From NCBI RefSeq assembly GCF_009026825.1, contig NZ_CP045032.1, forward strand, positions 2,232,001 through 2,296,000: 64,000 nt of DNA, written 5' to 3'. This DNA is from Corynebacterium urogenitale (GTDB lineage Bacteria > Actinomycetota > Actinomycetes > Mycobacteriales > Mycobacteriaceae). The translations under genes and the position numbers were made by a program. Below, one piece after another: positions 63,053-64,000 of the stretch. Each line of letters opens with the position of its first letter. Position 1 is the stretch's first letter. Below the pieces are notes generated by a model. The model made no database searches. It saw only the letters and a list, made by a program, of their open reading frames with translations, and was not told the origin of the DNA.

Positions 63053-63190
63053 GAACAGTAAAAGGCTGATAACCAAGGGTATTATATTTGCCTTTCTGAG
63101 CGTAAGCTCACAATCGCGTTCTCTCTAGAGGAACTCTATCCCCTTGGGGAAACGGATATCGTTAAGCATTTCTCTTAGAAAGGTGCCCAA

Positions 63191-63553
63191 ATGAATTCAC
63201 TTGCAGTAGGTGGAAGCTACGTATTGGCCGCAGTCCTTGCCGGCGATGCACTCATGTCAATTAAGCCTCCGAAGTTCATCAGCCGATGCCTAAGTGGCGT
63301 CAACTTTCCTAAGGACTGGTGGTGGGCACTAATCGGAATCAAGGCACTCGCAGCGGCAGGCCTAATTGCCGGAGCTGCCATCGGTGACGCTTCGGTCACA
63401 ACAACGGTGTCGGTAGGCGTACTTGGATACTTCATCTTCGCCATCATCGCCCACATTAAGGCAAGGTTCCTCAAGCAGGAATTCTGGGTGAACTGTCTTG
63501 GCATGACAGCGCTCAGCGCTGCAGTTCTCGCGGTCAATGCGGCAGCAATGTGA
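63191..63553 (+). CDS. DoxX-like small membrane protein
   Basis: A 120-residue protein with four hydrophobic segments, starting MNSLAVGGSYVLAAVLAGDA and ending with LGMTALSAAVLAVNAAAM. GAAAGG lies 7 nt before the ATG. It resembles DoxX-like proteins and sits between two IS elements, so it may be a passenger gene. Confidence 0.75.
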   Translation: MNSLAVGGSYVLAAVLAGDALMSIKPPKFISRCLSGVNFPKDWWWALIGIKALAAAGLIAGAAIGDASVTTTVSVGVLGYFIFAIIAHIKARFLKQEFWVNCLGMTALSAAVLAVNAAAM

Positions 63554-63663
63554 TGACTTCTACATTGAAGTTGAGGCAGGATCCTAGCCCGTATCTAAGT
63601 GAGCTGTTCAACTCTGAGTACCCCAGCAGCGCACCTTCTTAGTAGACACACCTACGAACGTTC

Positions 63664-64000
63664 GGTGCTGTTGCAAAGTTGGGGCAGTAGAAAAACCGGC
63701 GTGAAATAATCACAGCCATGGGCATCTTCTCCGGTCGGCATTTCCCCCGTGACATCATCCTGTGAGCGGTGCGGTGGTACTGCCGCTACGAGGGTGAGCT
63801 ACCGCGATCTCGAAGAAATGATGACCGAGCCGGGTGTGCCAGTCGATCACACCACGATTCTCACCGCTGGGTGCAGAAATACGCCCCTGAGCTGGATAAG
63901 AACACTCGGTGGTACCGGCAGGTACCCGTCTGGCAGACCCGGTCCTGGCGGGTCATCAACACCGACAAGGCGCCAGCTCTGGCCAAGGCAATATCCGAGC
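63664..64000 (+). mobile_element. degenerate IS6-family element (runs off right edge)
   Basis: The left inverted repeat GGTGCTGTTGCAAAGTT is at 63664-63680. ATG 63718 opens an IS1628/IS26-like transposase (MGIFSGRHFPRDIIL), stopped by TGA where family members have Trp, then frameshifted (VSYRDLEEMMTEPGVPVDHT). After WYRQVPVWQTRSWRV it jumps to INTDKAPALAKAISE, so the DDE core between is deleted. Confidence 0.8.

Overview
The window looks like the chromosome of a Corynebacterium, probably a lipophilic C. jeikeium/C. urealyticum-type species; the species call is inference. The evidence is the arabinogalactan-assembly gene set (wzm/wzt-type ABC exporter, GlfT1, GtrA proteins, DprE1, DprE2) in nearly the order known for Mycobacterium tuberculosis Rv3777-Rv3791, together with an MmpL transporter, an arogenate-type tyrosine pair (tyrA, pat), corynebacterial IS elements and high G+C.

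Layout. 1-10.1 kb: partial Na+/H+ antiporter, flavin monooxygenase, enoyl-CoA hydratase, a CsoR-family repressor with a likely operator, gluQ, a sirtuin, tgt and an MmpL pump. GluQ and Tgt both act in the queuosine pathway of tRNA, and this Tgt lacks the three zinc cysteines. 10.4-18.8 kb: a nuclease-like protein, tRNA-Ser(CGA), a small antitoxin-like protein, an AhpD-like protein, tadA with its partner gene, tyrA, tRNA-Arg(ACG), DoxX, a secreted peptide, tRNA-Ser(GCT) and pat.

18.8-30.9 kb: a proline iminopeptidase gene is cut in two by a 10.7 kb, very G+C-rich island (about 19562-30294). The island carries an IS3 remnant, broken gene ends, a five-gene leftward operon (two GT4-like glycosyltransferases, a GT28/GT2 fusion, an N-formylglutamate amidohydrolase-like protein, an AlkZ-like winged-helix protein), a three-gene rightward operon (WcbI-like, GT4-like, GT2) and the 3' end of a foreign rpiB. 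The two operons diverge from 36 bp and most of their genes overlap. This looks like an acquired glycan-biosynthesis system and is the main candidate for something undescribed.

30.9-56.3 kb: repeat-rich spacer, DASS carboxylate transporter, tRNA-Ser(TGA), then the cell-wall locus: quinone oxidoreductase, lysine-less class V aminotransferase homologue, Wzm, Wzt, a second nuclease-like protein, two CNNM-type membrane proteins, FadD, GlfT1, an esterase, a condensation-domain acyltransferase, two GtrA proteins, several unknown proteins, DprE1 and DprE2. 56.3-64 kb: repeats, a drug-type MFS pump and a plasmid/transposon scrapyard (esterase remnant, truncated MobF relaxase, AT-rich orphan gene, frameshifted resolvase, complete IS30 element, degenerate IS6 element).

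The intergenic DNA is unusually rich in repeats. An 85-bp double-hairpin element occurs three times at identical length. There are also GGCGAAATT hairpins, GTCCAAAA-type repeats, a 24-bp perfect inverted repeat and several tandem repeats.
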